Shown here piece by piece: positions 11,074 to 20,153 of a stretch of 64,000 nt of DNA (positions within the stretch are counted from its first letter, which is position 1; each line of letters begins with the position of its first letter). A program made the position numbers and the translations under genes. Source of the DNA: Bacteroidia bacterium. GTDB lineage: Bacteria > Bacteroidota > Bacteroidia > 2-12-FULL-35-15. The notes beneath the pieces were generated by a model, which was not told where the DNA came from, did no database searches, and saw nothing but the letters and a program-made list of their open reading frames with translations. The DNA lies in NCBI GenBank assembly GCA_030654175.1, contig JAURXZ010000035.1, positions 1 to 64,000 of the forward strand, in the 5' to 3' direction.

Positions 11074-13026
11074 TCAGACCACACGTTTTAAATTAATTTC
11101 TTTGGGGGCAGTAATAATAAGCGGAACAGTTTCGGTGGTAACAGAACTAGTATCCAATCCAAAAGCTTTGGCTTCAGATAAACCTAAGTGTTTTAAGAAG
11201 GAATGGATATCCAAAACTACTTTTTCGTAGAAAGGCAGTTCGTTCTCATAAGATAGGAATTTTTCAATAACGATAAATCGGAAATCGCCAATTATATTAT
11301 TTTTATTAAGTGATTTATACCGGCTTGTAATATCAACTTCCTTATTCTTCACCATATCCTCTACCACTTTTCTAAACATTAAGTTTACCTTAGGATCAAC
11401 ACGGAAACCTAATCGGAAATCAATACGGATAACATCATCGTGAATAAATTCGCTTACTTTATATTCCATACGATATGGCTCATCCACCACATCCACGTGC
11501 ACAAACCAGTATATATCAGCACGTTTTGGTTGCTTTTGCATGATGGAATAAATAATTTTAGACTCTATCTCCTCTCTGTTATTTGCACTGGTAAGGTAAA
11601 CCAAATGGGTTGCATATTTAGGTACGCTTAAATCACGACTCAAATCTTCCAATACCGGTAAATAGTCAGACAGTTTTACAAATTCAACATAACGGTTTCT
11701 GATCTTCCTTGCCTGAAACCAAATAAGCATAACAGCAATAAGAAATGCACTAAGGAGTATACTTATCCAGCCACCATGAAGGAATTTTCCTAAGTTGGCC
11801 ACCAAAAATGATAATTCAATGGAAAAGTAGACGAGAGCGAAAAGAACGATAGCCCCCATATTATATCTTTTTAAGTACATAAAAAAGAGCAGAAGCGTAC
11901 TGGTCATCAGCATATCAATATTTATGGTCAATCCGTAAGCGGCTTCCATATTCGAAGATTCTTTGAAATAAGACACCGCAATTATACATCCAACCCAAAG
12001 CATCCAATTGATAGATGGGATATAAATCTGACCTTTTAAAATAGTAGGATAGACTAATTTTACTTTTGGCCAGAAGTTCAAACGAATGGCTTCATTAATA
12101 AGGGTAAATGCAGCGGAAATCAGAGCCTGACTGGCAACAACAGCTGCCGTTGTAGCAATAATTATCCCGGTAACTAAAAACCAATCCGGCATTATAGAAT
12201 AGAAGGGGTTTCCACCTGCAAATTCGCTTAATAATTTCCCCTCATGGTTCAATAACCAGGCGCCCTGACCGAAATAATTTAATATGAGTGATATCTTCAC
12301 AAATATCCAGGCAATACGGATATTTTTTTTACCGCAATGTCCTAAATCGGAATAAAGGGCTTCGGCACCTGTTGTGCATAAAAAGACAGCTCCCAGAATC
12401 CAAAAGCCACCAGGATGCAATACAAGTAAATTGTAGGCGAATTTTGGATTTAGCGCATTAAGAATGGTCAAGTTTGTTGAAAGTGCCATAACACCAAGAA
12501 CAGCCAGGGTCAAAAACCAAATTAACATGACCGGTCCAAAAAATTTACCAATAAACTTTGTTCCAAACTGCTGAATTAAAAACAACAAGGTTAAAATTAT
12601 CAAAACAATAGGAACTGTGTTAATGCCCGGAGTTATCCCTCTCAAACCCTCCACAGCTGAGGAAACCGAAATAGAAGGAGTAATGATACCATCAGCCAAT
12701 AGGGCGCTACCTCCGATTACGGCAGGAAATATCAACCATTTCAGTTTTGTTTTTTTCACTAAAGTAAATAAGGAAAAAATCCCTCCTTCACCTTTGTTAT
12801 CTGCACGTAGTGTAAGGATAACATATTTAATAGTAGTTATTAATGTGAGTGTCCAGAAAACACAGGAAATGGCTCCTATAACCACATCGGCTGAAATCGG
12901 ATTTTTGCCAACTATGGCTTTCATAACGTATAATGGTGATGTACCAATATCGCCAAAAATAATACCGAGTGTTACAAGAAGTGCTCCTGCTGATACTTTG
13001 TGAACCAGATGATGATCTTTACCCAT
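11074..13026 (-). CDS. kup: Low-affinity potassium transporter Kup
   Basis: About 650 residues of the KUP/HAK/KT family, which imports K+ with H+ across the inner membrane. The N-terminus carries the family signature FGDIGTSPLYV, and roughly twelve hydrophobic segments follow to about residue 440. The last ~200 residues are a soluble cytoplasmic domain with VHVDVVDEPYRMEY. The ATG at 13026 (MGKDHH) is preferred over one ten codons upstream, because a -7 promoter element overlaps the upstream sequence. The length is normal for the family. It stands alone, with the desaturase gene divergent. Confidence 0.93.
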   Translation of the reverse strand: MGKDHHLVHKVSAGALLVTLGIIFGDIGTSPLYVMKAIVGKNPISADVVIGAISCVFWTLTLITTIKYVILTLRADNKGEGGIFSLFTLVKKTKLKWLIFPAVIGGSALLADGIITPSISVSSAVEGLRGITPGINTVPIVLIILTLLFLIQQFGTKFIGKFFGPVMLIWFLTLAVLGVMALSTNLTILNALNPKFAYNLLVLHPGGFWILGAVFLCTTGAEALYSDLGHCGKKNIRIAWIFVKISLILNYFGQGAWLLNHEGKLLSEFAGGNPFYSIMPDWFLVTGIIIATTAAVVASQALISAAFTLINEAIRLNFWPKVKLVYPTILKGQIYIPSINWMLWVGCIIAVSYFKESSNMEAAYGLTINIDMLMTSTLLLFFMYLKRYNMGAIVLFALVYFSIELSFLVANLGKFLHGGWISILLSAFLIAVMLIWFQARKIRNRYVEFVKLSDYLPVLEDLSRDLSVPKYATHLVYLTSANNREEIESKIIYSIMQKQPKRADIYWFVHVDVVDEPYRMEYKVSEFIHDDVIRIDFRLGFRVDPKVNLMFRKVVEDMVKNKEVDITSRYKSLNKNNIIGDFRFIVIEKFLSYENELPFYEKVVLDIHSFLKHLGLSEAKAFGLDTSSVTTETVPLIITAPKEINLKRVV

Positions 13027-13053
13027 TGATTGGATGATAAAATAAAAAGTTTG

Positions 13054-13061
13054 CAAAACTA
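13054..13061 (-). promoter_or_regulatory. Putative -7 element for kup
   Basis: TAGTTTTG on the minus strand matches the Bacteroidota consensus TAnnTTTG at all fixed positions. It places transcription start near 13047, about 20 bases before the chosen ATG. No -33 TTG is well spaced. Confidence 0.4.
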
Positions 13062-13462
13062 CTAAATATCAACGCTACTTAGAGGAAAAATAAAAAAATA
13101 AAATTAAATTAAAGAAATCCGGCTATGGAAATTGTAAACCTCATAATTGAAGGCACAAAACAACTTACTAAAAATTGTTAATTTTTTTTGAAAAACCTTA
13201 AAAATGGAAAGCAAAATTCAAAAAAAGAAAACAGTTAGTAAATAGCGCGAATCGCCATATACATCAATGGATTTAAAACACATCACAACACGTTTTTTAG
13301 TTTATTCAGAGCAAATTAATCACATTAATATTGTTAATATCCAGCTGGTTATTTGTTCCGAATGTCAATAATTATTGCTACATTTGTGTGATAAAAGTCA
13401 TTGCTAATGCTAGAAAATAAATTGCATTAATTTTCAAGGCTTCCATTTAATAACATGAATTA
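13062..13462. other. Divergent intergenic region kup/desaturase
   Basis: About 400 bases without a gene. Apart from the promoter candidates on each side I see only AT-rich sequence with no strong hairpin. Confidence 0.6.
13352..13386 (+). promoter_or_regulatory. Putative promoter of the desaturase-porin pair
   Basis: TTTG at 13352-13355 is followed, after 23 bases, by TACATTTG at 13379-13386, an exact TAnnTTTG match. The spacing is at the long end of what is accepted for Bacteroidota promoters. The start codon is 76 bases downstream. Confidence 0.5.
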
Positions 13463-14581
13463 ATGAAACAAAAAATAAAATTTGTAAACAAGGATAAAAC
13501 TCTATTTTTCAATACCCTTAAAGAACGTGTTGATAATTATTTTATAGAGAATAATATTTCTCAACATGCTAATGCAACGATGGTTTTCAAAACCATTTTT
13601 ATGTTGAGCCTTTATTTTGTTCCTTATGCGTTGATTATGACTCAGGGATACAGCCTATTAGGGATGTGGGCTTGTAGTTTAGTAATGGGTTTAGGCTTAG
13701 CAGGAATTGGGATGAGTGTAATGCATGACGCGAATCATGGCGCTTATTCATCTAACCAGACCATCAATAAACTATTTAGCTTATCATTGAGTATTGTAGG
13801 TGGGGATAACAAAAACTGGAAAACACAGCACAATGTTTTGCATCATACGTATACCAATATCCACGGGCATGACAGAGACATTGACAATAAAGTGATCATG
13901 CGTTTTTCGCCTGCCGGAGAATACAAAAAAGTTCAAAGATTTCAAATATTTTATGTTTTTGTTTTTTATTCGATCATGTCGTTGTACTGGACAACAGCAA
14001 AAGATTTTGTTCAGTATTTTCAATTCATTAAAGAAGGTCATAACCGCGAAAGCAAAACAGATCAGATCAAAACGTTACTTACCATTATAGGCTGGAAAAT
14101 AGTTTATTGGGGCTATATAATTGTGTTGCCAATTGTTCTTTTAGATCTTAGTTTAGGACAAGTTCTTCTTGGTTTTTTATCGTTACATATGGTTGCAGGA
14201 CTTATATTAAGCATCATATTCCAATTGGCACACGTGGTTGAAGATACTTCATTTCCCGTGCCTGACAAAAATGGAAATGTTGAAAATGAATGGGCCATCC
14301 ATCAATTAAATACTACAGCTGATTTTGCTAAGGATAATAAGTTAATTACTTTTTATGTTGGAGGATTAAATTTTCAGGCTATCCATCATTTGTTCCCACG
14401 CATTTGTCATGTGCATTATCCTAAAATTGCTCCTATTGTAGAACAAACTGCCAAAGAATTTGGTGTTCCTTACTTGTTTAATGAAAGTCTTGGATCAGCT
14501 TTTTTATCTCACATGAAAGTGATCTCAAAGTTAGGTAAAAATGAAACTACTTTTTTTGCTATAGCAAACAGCATGGGATAA
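13463..14581 (+). CDS. Membrane fatty-acid (acyl-lipid/acyl-CoA) desaturase
   Basis: 372 residues. All three histidine boxes of membrane di-iron desaturases are present: HDANH at 88-92, HNVLHH at 123-128 and QAIHHLFP from 305. Hydrophobic segments lie around 45-85 and 165-250. It would introduce a double bond in membrane acyl chains, using O2 and an electron donor. The QxxHH third box is characteristic of front-end or linoleoyl-type desaturases, but there is no fused cytochrome b5 domain, so regiospecificity cannot be told. The stop is one base before the next ATG, so it is translationally coupled with the porin gene. Confidence 0.9.
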   Translation: MKQKIKFVNKDKTLFFNTLKERVDNYFIENNISQHANATMVFKTIFMLSLYFVPYALIMTQGYSLLGMWACSLVMGLGLAGIGMSVMHDANHGAYSSNQTINKLFSLSLSIVGGDNKNWKTQHNVLHHTYTNIHGHDRDIDNKVIMRFSPAGEYKKVQRFQIFYVFVFYSIMSLYWTTAKDFVQYFQFIKEGHNRESKTDQIKTLLTIIGWKIVYWGYIIVLPIVLLDLSLGQVLLGFLSLHMVAGLILSIIFQLAHVVEDTSFPVPDKNGNVENEWAIHQLNTTADFAKDNKLITFYVGGLNFQAIHHLFPRICHVHYPKIAPIVEQTAKEFGVPYLFNESLGSAFLSHMKVISKLGKNETTFFAIANSMG

Positions 14582-14582
14582 T

Positions 14583-15698
14583 ATGGCTGAAACAGAGGCT
14601 GGATCCCGGAATTTATCAATAACCCAATTTTTACTTCCTGTGCTATTTATATTGGCTTTTGTCAATGCAAATGCACAAGACAGTGCAAAGATTAATCCAT
14701 TAACCTTTTCCGGCTATCTGGAACTATATTACAGTTATGATTTCGCGAAACCAGAGAATCACGAAAGGCCCACTTTCATTTACAGTTTAAACAAGCATAA
14801 CGAAGTAAATCTGAATCTGGGGTTTGTAAAAGCCAGCTACAATACAGATAAATTACGCGGACACTTTGCTTTAATGGCGGGAACCTATTCTCAATATAAC
14901 CTGAAAGGTGAACAAGGATTATTGAAAAATGTTTTTGAAGCCAATATTGGTGTTAAAATCTCAAAGAAACATGATGTGTGGATCGATGCCGGAATTATGC
15001 CTTCACATATTGGTTTTGAAAGTGCTATTACAAAAGATTGCTGGGTGTTAACACGAAGTATTTTAGCTGACAATTCGCCCTACTATGAAACCGGAGTTAA
15101 ACTAAGCTATTCTTCTAAAAATGAAAAACTGTATTTAGCTGCCATGTATCTTAACGGATGGCAGCGGATTCAAAGGATACCTGGCAATCAAACACCTGCA
15201 TTCGGCACACAACTTACTTACCTGCCTAACCGGAAAATCACGTTGAACTGGAGTACATATGCAGGCAATGAACAACCTGACAGTTTAAAACAATGGCGAT
15301 ACTTCAATAATTTTTATGCACACTGTTCCTTTACTCAAAAATTTGGCTTAATTGCAGGCTTTGATATTGGCATGCAACAGCAGAGTACCGGCAGCAATAA
15401 TTACAATACCTGGTATTCTCCGGTATTAATTGCCCGTTATTCACCAACAGATAAAATCAGAATTGCTGCAAGAGGTGAATATTATTCCGATGAAAAAAGT
15501 GTAATTATTGCAACGGGGACACCAAATGGATTTCAAACATTCGGCTTTTCCCTAAACATGGACTATTTGCCAACCGACAATGTTATGTTCCGCATTGAGG
15601 GAAGAGAATTAAGCAGTAAAGACAAAATATTTACTTTAGCTGATAAACCCAATAATCAGAATTATTTCATTACAGGTTTAATTGCTTTAAATTTTTGA
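14583..15698 (+). CDS. Outer-membrane beta-barrel porin (OmpL/BBP2-like)
   Basis: 371 residues with a signal peptide (about 1-31, ending ANAQ). The body starts with FSGYLELYYSYDF and continues in alternating amphipathic strands, ending in the aromatic terminus GLIALNF typical of outer-membrane barrels. The pattern fits the putative beta-barrel porin-2 (OmpL-like) family of Bacteroidota, which are presumed general porins. The gene starts one base after the desaturase stop. That coupling is unexpected for a porin and may reflect a shared membrane-adaptation role (inference). Confidence 0.8.
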   Translation: MAETEAGSRNLSITQFLLPVLFILAFVNANAQDSAKINPLTFSGYLELYYSYDFAKPENHERPTFIYSLNKHNEVNLNLGFVKASYNTDKLRGHFALMAGTYSQYNLKGEQGLLKNVFEANIGVKISKKHDVWIDAGIMPSHIGFESAITKDCWVLTRSILADNSPYYETGVKLSYSSKNEKLYLAAMYLNGWQRIQRIPGNQTPAFGTQLTYLPNRKITLNWSTYAGNEQPDSLKQWRYFNNFYAHCSFTQKFGLIAGFDIGMQQQSTGSNNYNTWYSPVLIARYSPTDKIRIAARGEYYSDEKSVIIATGTPNGFQTFGFSLNMDYLPTDNVMFRIEGRELSSKDKIFTLADKPNNQNYFITGLIALNF

Positions 15699-15765
15699 AA
15701 ATAAATACCTCAAATTTAATACTAAAGCACCCGAAAAAAAGAAGTTCAGACAAACTTGAACCAAG

Positions 15766-16329
15766 TTAAATTTTCTTAAAACCAAACCGCAATCCTACAC
15801 TTAATGTTATCAAAGGATTGGGTTCTTTATCGCGCACAAAAAAGGCCAGACCTAAATTGGTTACAGGGTAAATTCCAAAAGATCTGTTTTTAATGAACGA
15901 TTTAAAATCATAACCTGTTTCAATTGCAACACCGCTGCGATGTATGATGTTTTTAGAATTGCCTAATGTTGCACCTACAACATCATCTACATAATTATCA
16001 AATCCCACTTCGTGATTGTGAGCGAAACCTCCTCCTAAATAAAATCCTTTCGTTAAAAACAATCTATATGTTACTGTAATAGCTCCGGCTTCCCTTTCAG
16101 GCGAGATGATATAAATTTCTTTAGCCCTGAAATCCAAAGCACTTTTTTTGCCAAAAGAAGTAAAAAAGAAACCTGCCCCACCATATACACCACCGGTATA
16201 AGATCCGGAATATGATCCATTAATAAGTCCGATTTCAACATAATTTTTATGCATATTATTGCTTTCCTGTGCCGATAAGAAATTAAAAAACAGAACCGAG
16301 AAAATGAGGGTAAAAAGGGAGGTTTTCAT
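15766..16329 (-). CDS. Small outer-membrane beta-barrel protein, function unknown
   Basis: About 187 residues from the ATG at 16329, which gives a good signal peptide (MKTSLFTLIFS... ending LSAQ); the open frame extends 24 codons further upstream without signal features. The mature part has many glycines early (SGSYTGGVYGGAGFF) and alternating strands, ending GLRFGFKKI. It resembles eight-stranded OmpW/OmpX-sized barrels in length only. It is convergent with the porin gene and stands alone. No function can be assigned. Confidence 0.65.
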   Translation of the reverse strand: MKTSLFTLIFSVLFFNFLSAQESNNMHKNYVEIGLINGSYSGSYTGGVYGGAGFFFTSFGKKSALDFRAKEIYIISPEREAGAITVTYRLFLTKGFYLGGGFAHNHEVGFDNYVDDVVGATLGNSKNIIHRSGVAIETGYDFKSFIKNRSFGIYPVTNLGLAFFVRDKEPNPLITLSVGLRFGFKKI

Positions 16330-16577
16330 AGGTATATAATTTATTTGAGTAAATATAATTAAAAACTTAGCATCAAAAAAACTATCCATCTCAATTTTCA
16401 ATCCTCGTTTTGATTATTGAATTTATTAAACGGAATAGATAGGAAACGCTAATCTCAATAAATTATTATAATTCATTATTGCGGATCAAAAATAAATCAA
16501 TAACAGCACCTGCTATTGATGGCAAAACCTTGAATTAATTAGGTACTTTCGCTGCGTTTAAAGAATATTGAGTATAA

Positions 16578-17864
16578 ATGGGTTACAAGAAAAAGGAATT
16601 TGTTTCTGCATCGGAGGCGGTAAAAATAATAAAGTCAGGAGATAAGGTTTTTATCCATTCGGCAGCAGCCACACCTGTTGTGCTGGTTGAAGCACTTACT
16701 GCCAGAGGAAAAGAGCTAATCGATGTAGAGCTATTGTCAATACATACCGAAGGTCCTGTACCATATGCCGATGAAAAATACAAAGAGAATTTTATAATTA
16801 ACACTTTTTTTGTAGGAGCAAATATCCGACCGTATGTAAATAGCGGCAGAGCCAATTATATTCCCGTATTTTTAAGTGAAATACCCTATCTATTCAGGTC
16901 AGGAATAAAGCAACTTGATGTTGCAATGGTCACGGTTTCTCTGCCTAACGAAAAAGGATATTGCTCTTTAGGTTGCTCCGTTGATATTTCAAATGCAGCC
17001 ATAAATTCAGCCAAATATGTTTTAGCGGTTATTAATCCAAACATGCCTTCGGTATATGGAGATGGCAAAATTCATATTGATAAAATCCATGCAATTGTAA
17101 AAGCCGAAAATCCTTTATTTACCTTATCAGCACAAGAACCTACTGAAATAGAAAATAAAATTGGAGAATTTATTGCGGTAATTGTTGAAGACGGGGCAAC
17201 ACTTCAAATGGGAATTGGAGGAATACCGAATGCAGCGTTGGCGAATTTGATCCACCATAAAAATTTGGGAGTACATACCGAAATGTTTTCAGATGGCGTG
17301 GTAGACCTTGTTAACAGAGGAGTTATCACAGGAATGAATAAAGTAACTGATGTGGGTAAAATTGTTTCGAGTTTTGTTTTTGGAAGCAGAAAGGTATATG
17401 ATTTTATTGATAAAAATCCTATGGTTGAGTTACGTGATTCTGATTATGTAAATGATACACGAATAATCCGACAAAACCCTAAGGTTACTGCAATAAATAG
17501 TGCAATTGAAGTGGATATTTTCGGACAAGTTTGTGCTGATACCATAGGAACAAAACAATATTCGGGAGTTGGAGGACAAATGGATTTTATACGTGGTGCT
17601 GCACTCTCCAAAGGAGGAAAACCGATTATTGCATTACCCTCCATGACAAATAAAGGTGTTTCCCGCATTGTTTCCACTCTAAAAAAGGGAGCGGATGTTA
17701 CTACCTCAAGAGCCCATATTCACTATTTAATTACCGAGTTTGGAGTTGCTTATTTGTATGGAAAAAGTCTTAGAGAGCGAACTAAATCTATAATCGAAAT
17801 TGCTCATCCGGATGTAAGAGAACAACTTGAAAGAGATGCTTTTGAAATCCTTTCAGGAATTTAA
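16578..17864 (+). CDS. Acetyl-CoA hydrolase / 4-hydroxybutyrate CoA-transferase family protein
   Basis: 428 residues of the class I CoA-transferase family (Cat1/AbfT-like). The catalytic glutamate lies in GVHTEMFSDG at about residue 235, preceded by the glycine-rich LQMGIGGIPNA. The C-terminal half has GVGGQMDFIRGA, which binds CoA in the family. The enzyme transfers CoA between acetyl-CoA and an acid such as 4-hydroxybutyrate, succinate or butyrate, or hydrolyses acetyl-CoA; the substrate cannot be told from sequence. It is followed in the same direction by acs, which makes acetyl-CoA from acetate, so the pair may interconvert acetate and acetyl-CoA. A near-consensus -7 element (TACTTTCG, 16544-16551) precedes it. 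Confidence 0.88.
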   Translation: MGYKKKEFVSASEAVKIIKSGDKVFIHSAAATPVVLVEALTARGKELIDVELLSIHTEGPVPYADEKYKENFIINTFFVGANIRPYVNSGRANYIPVFLSEIPYLFRSGIKQLDVAMVTVSLPNEKGYCSLGCSVDISNAAINSAKYVLAVINPNMPSVYGDGKIHIDKIHAIVKAENPLFTLSAQEPTEIENKIGEFIAVIVEDGATLQMGIGGIPNAALANLIHHKNLGVHTEMFSDGVVDLVNRGVITGMNKVTDVGKIVSSFVFGSRKVYDFIDKNPMVELRDSDYVNDTRIIRQNPKVTAINSAIEVDIFGQVCADTIGTKQYSGVGGQMDFIRGAALSKGGKPIIALPSMTNKGVSRIVSTLKKGADVTTSRAHIHYLITEFGVAYLYGKSLRERTKSIIEIAHPDVREQLERDAFEILSGI

Positions 17865-18184
17865 TTATATTTAATTTATTTTCAGTTTTACACATCCCAC
17901 AAATTGGACGAGACGCCAATTTGCAAGGAGTTTGAATAACAATCCCATACCCTATCTAAACATCTCAATTGATTACAACATAATCTGATTAATGCTATAA
18001 ATAACGTTTTCAAGTTCTAGTAAAATAGATATCAAATATGCTCTTGATTATTATTTATCGTCCTTAATGAATTTCAACACGAATTATTTCTTTGATTTTA
18101 ATCATACTTCATCCTACTCCTCTTTTTTTTCTTATTTTTGAAAGCATCTAACACTAACCAGATCTTTCTTAAAACATAAAATTT
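17865..18184 (+). other. Intergenic region between CoA-transferase and acs
   Basis: About 320 bases with no gene. It contains a hairpin at 17900-17923 (CAAATTGG, eight-base loop, CCAATTTG) 35 bases after the CoA-transferase stop. That hairpin may act as a weak terminator, although no U-tract follows. A -7 element for acs lies near the right end. Confidence 0.6.
18133..18140 (+). promoter_or_regulatory. Putative -7 element for acs
   Basis: TATTTTTG matches TAnnTTTG, 44 bases before the acs ATG. There is no suitably spaced TTG upstream, so support is limited. Confidence 0.35.
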
Positions 18185-20077
18185 ATGAAACGAATTACTT
18201 CTTTCGAACAATATGAAAAGGAATATAAACAAAGCGTAGAAAATCCTGAAGCCTTTTGGGCTGAACAAGCTGAGCAGTTTACCTGGCATAAAAAGTGGGA
18301 TAAAGTTCTTGAATGGAATTTTGATGAGCCGGCTATAAAATGGTTCAGTGGCGGAAAACTAAACATTACTGAAAATTGTCTTGATCGCCATCTTGAAAAA
18401 AGAGGTGACCAAATTGCAATTATTGCAGAACCAAATGATCCAAACGGAAAGGTAAGAAAAATATCATATAAAGAGCTGCACACAGAGGTCTGCCGTTTTG
18501 CAAATGTGTTGAAAAACAACGGAGCAAAAAAGGGGGATCGCATTTGTATTTATATGCCGATGGTTCCTGAATTAGCTATTGCTGTTTTAGCATGTGCAAG
18601 AATAGGAGCCATTCATTCAGTTGTATTTGGCGGTTTTTCTTTCAAATCTCTTTCAGACAGAATACATGATGCGGACTGCAACATTGTTATAACTGCTGAC
18701 GGAGGCTTTCGCGGAGCAAAGGATATATCATTGAAGTCCACTGTGGATGAAGCATTGGAGACCTGTCCATCTGTAAAAAAAGTGATAGTGCTAAAACATA
18801 GCAAAATAGAGGTAACCATGAAAGATGGCCGCGATGTTTGGTGGAACGAAGAAATTAAAAATGTTTCCAACAATTGTCCAGCCGAAATAATGGATGCAGA
18901 GGATATGCTTTTCATTTTATATACCTCCGGCTCAACCGGTAAACCCAAAGGAGTAGTACATACAACTGCCGGTTATATGATCTTTGTTGATTACACTTTC
19001 CGCAATGTTTTTCAGTACAATGATGGTGATGTATTTTGGTGTACAGCGGACGTGGGTTGGATAACCGGCCACTCTTATTTGATATACGGACCACTTCTTG
19101 CAGGCGCTACCACGCTCATGTTTGAAGGAATCCCCACCTATCCAGATGCTGGAAGATTCTGGAACGTGATTGATAAACATAAAGTAAACATCTTTTATAC
19201 GGCCCCAACAGCAATACGTTCATTGGAAGCGATGGGACTCGATTTTGTAAAACCATATAAATTAGATTCATTAAGAGTACTGGGATCAGTGGGAGAGCCT
19301 ATCAATGAAGAAGCCTGGAATTGGTACAATGAAAACATAGGGAAGAAAAAATGCCCGATCGTAGATACATATTGGCAAACCGAAACAGGAGGTATAATGA
19401 TCTCTGCATTAGCCGGAATAACTAAAACAAAACCCGGTTTTGCAACGCTTCCTTTACCTGGTATTCAACCTGTATTGGTTGATGAAAAAGGAAATGAACT
19501 TCAAGGAAATGGTGTTGATGGAAGATTGTGTTTCAAATTTCCATGGCCCGGAATAATCCGCACAACCTATGGAGATCATAAGAGATGCAAGGAAACCTAT
19601 TTTGATATTTATAAGGGTTACTATTTTACTGGTGATGGTTCCAGGCGGGATGAAGATGGTTACTATAGAATTACCGGCCGTGTTGACGATGTTATAAAAG
19701 TTTCCGGGCATTTGCTTGGTACAGCCGAAATTGAAAATGCGATAAATGAACATCCTGATATTGTGGAGAGCGCAGTAGTGGGCTTTCCACACGATATAAA
19801 AGGCTGGGGTATTTATGCGTTTGTTATTTGTGATCATCAACGAACAGATACTGATAGTTTGAAAAAAGAAATAATTCAAACTGTCACAAAATTTATGGGT
19901 CCGATTGCAAAACCTGATAAAATACAAATTGTGAAGGGACTTCCGAAAACTCGTAGCGGAAAAATCATGAGAAGAATTTTGAGAAAAATTGCTGAAAATG
20001 ATTTAGCAAACCTTGGTGACACGTCTACATTGCTTGATCCATCGGTTGTTGATGAAATCAAGGAAGGAGTGCTCTAG
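18185..20077 (+). CDS. acs: Acetyl-CoA synthetase (AMP-forming)
   Basis: 630 residues, close to the usual length. It activates acetate to acetyl-AMP and then acetyl-CoA in the cytoplasm. The AMP-binding P-loop-like motif is YTSGSTGKPKGVVH at about residue 245. YWQTETGG (adenylate-binding) lies near 398, and the C-terminal lysine motif TRSGKIMRR lies near 590, where Acs is normally controlled by lysine acetylation. The N-terminal Acs domain (FWAEQAEQFTWHKKWD, FSGGKLNITENCLDRH) separates it from longer-chain acyl-CoA ligases. It lies downstream of a CoA-transferase gene on the same strand. Confidence 0.96.
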   Translation: MKRITSFEQYEKEYKQSVENPEAFWAEQAEQFTWHKKWDKVLEWNFDEPAIKWFSGGKLNITENCLDRHLEKRGDQIAIIAEPNDPNGKVRKISYKELHTEVCRFANVLKNNGAKKGDRICIYMPMVPELAIAVLACARIGAIHSVVFGGFSFKSLSDRIHDADCNIVITADGGFRGAKDISLKSTVDEALETCPSVKKVIVLKHSKIEVTMKDGRDVWWNEEIKNVSNNCPAEIMDAEDMLFILYTSGSTGKPKGVVHTTAGYMIFVDYTFRNVFQYNDGDVFWCTADVGWITGHSYLIYGPLLAGATTLMFEGIPTYPDAGRFWNVIDKHKVNIFYTAPTAIRSLEAMGLDFVKPYKLDSLRVLGSVGEPINEEAWNWYNENIGKKKCPIVDTYWQTETGGIMISALAGITKTKPGFATLPLPGIQPVLVDEKGNELQGNGVDGRLCFKFPWPGIIRTTYGDHKRCKETYFDIYKGYYFTGDGSRRDEDGYYRITGRVDDVIKVSGHLLGTAEIENAINEHPDIVESAVVGFPHDIKGWGIYAFVICDHQRTDTDSLKKEIIQTVTKFMGPIAKPDKIQIVKGLPKTRSGKIMRRILRKIAENDLANLGDTSTLLDPSVVDEIKEGVL

Positions 20078-20086
20078 GAAATGTTG

Positions 20087-20151
20087 AATGTTGAATGATA
20101 AGTGTTGAATTATTCCAGAAACCTCTTTTTTTTCATTTATCATTCAACATT
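20087..20151. terminator. Convergent inverted repeat (acs / M43 protease)
   Basis: AATGTTGAATGATAA (20087-20101) and its exact complement (20137-20151) form a 15-bp stem between two convergent stops. T-rich tracts lie in the loop. It is a candidate bidirectional terminator, built of repeated GTTGAAT words. Confidence 0.5.
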
Positions 20152-20153
20152 TC

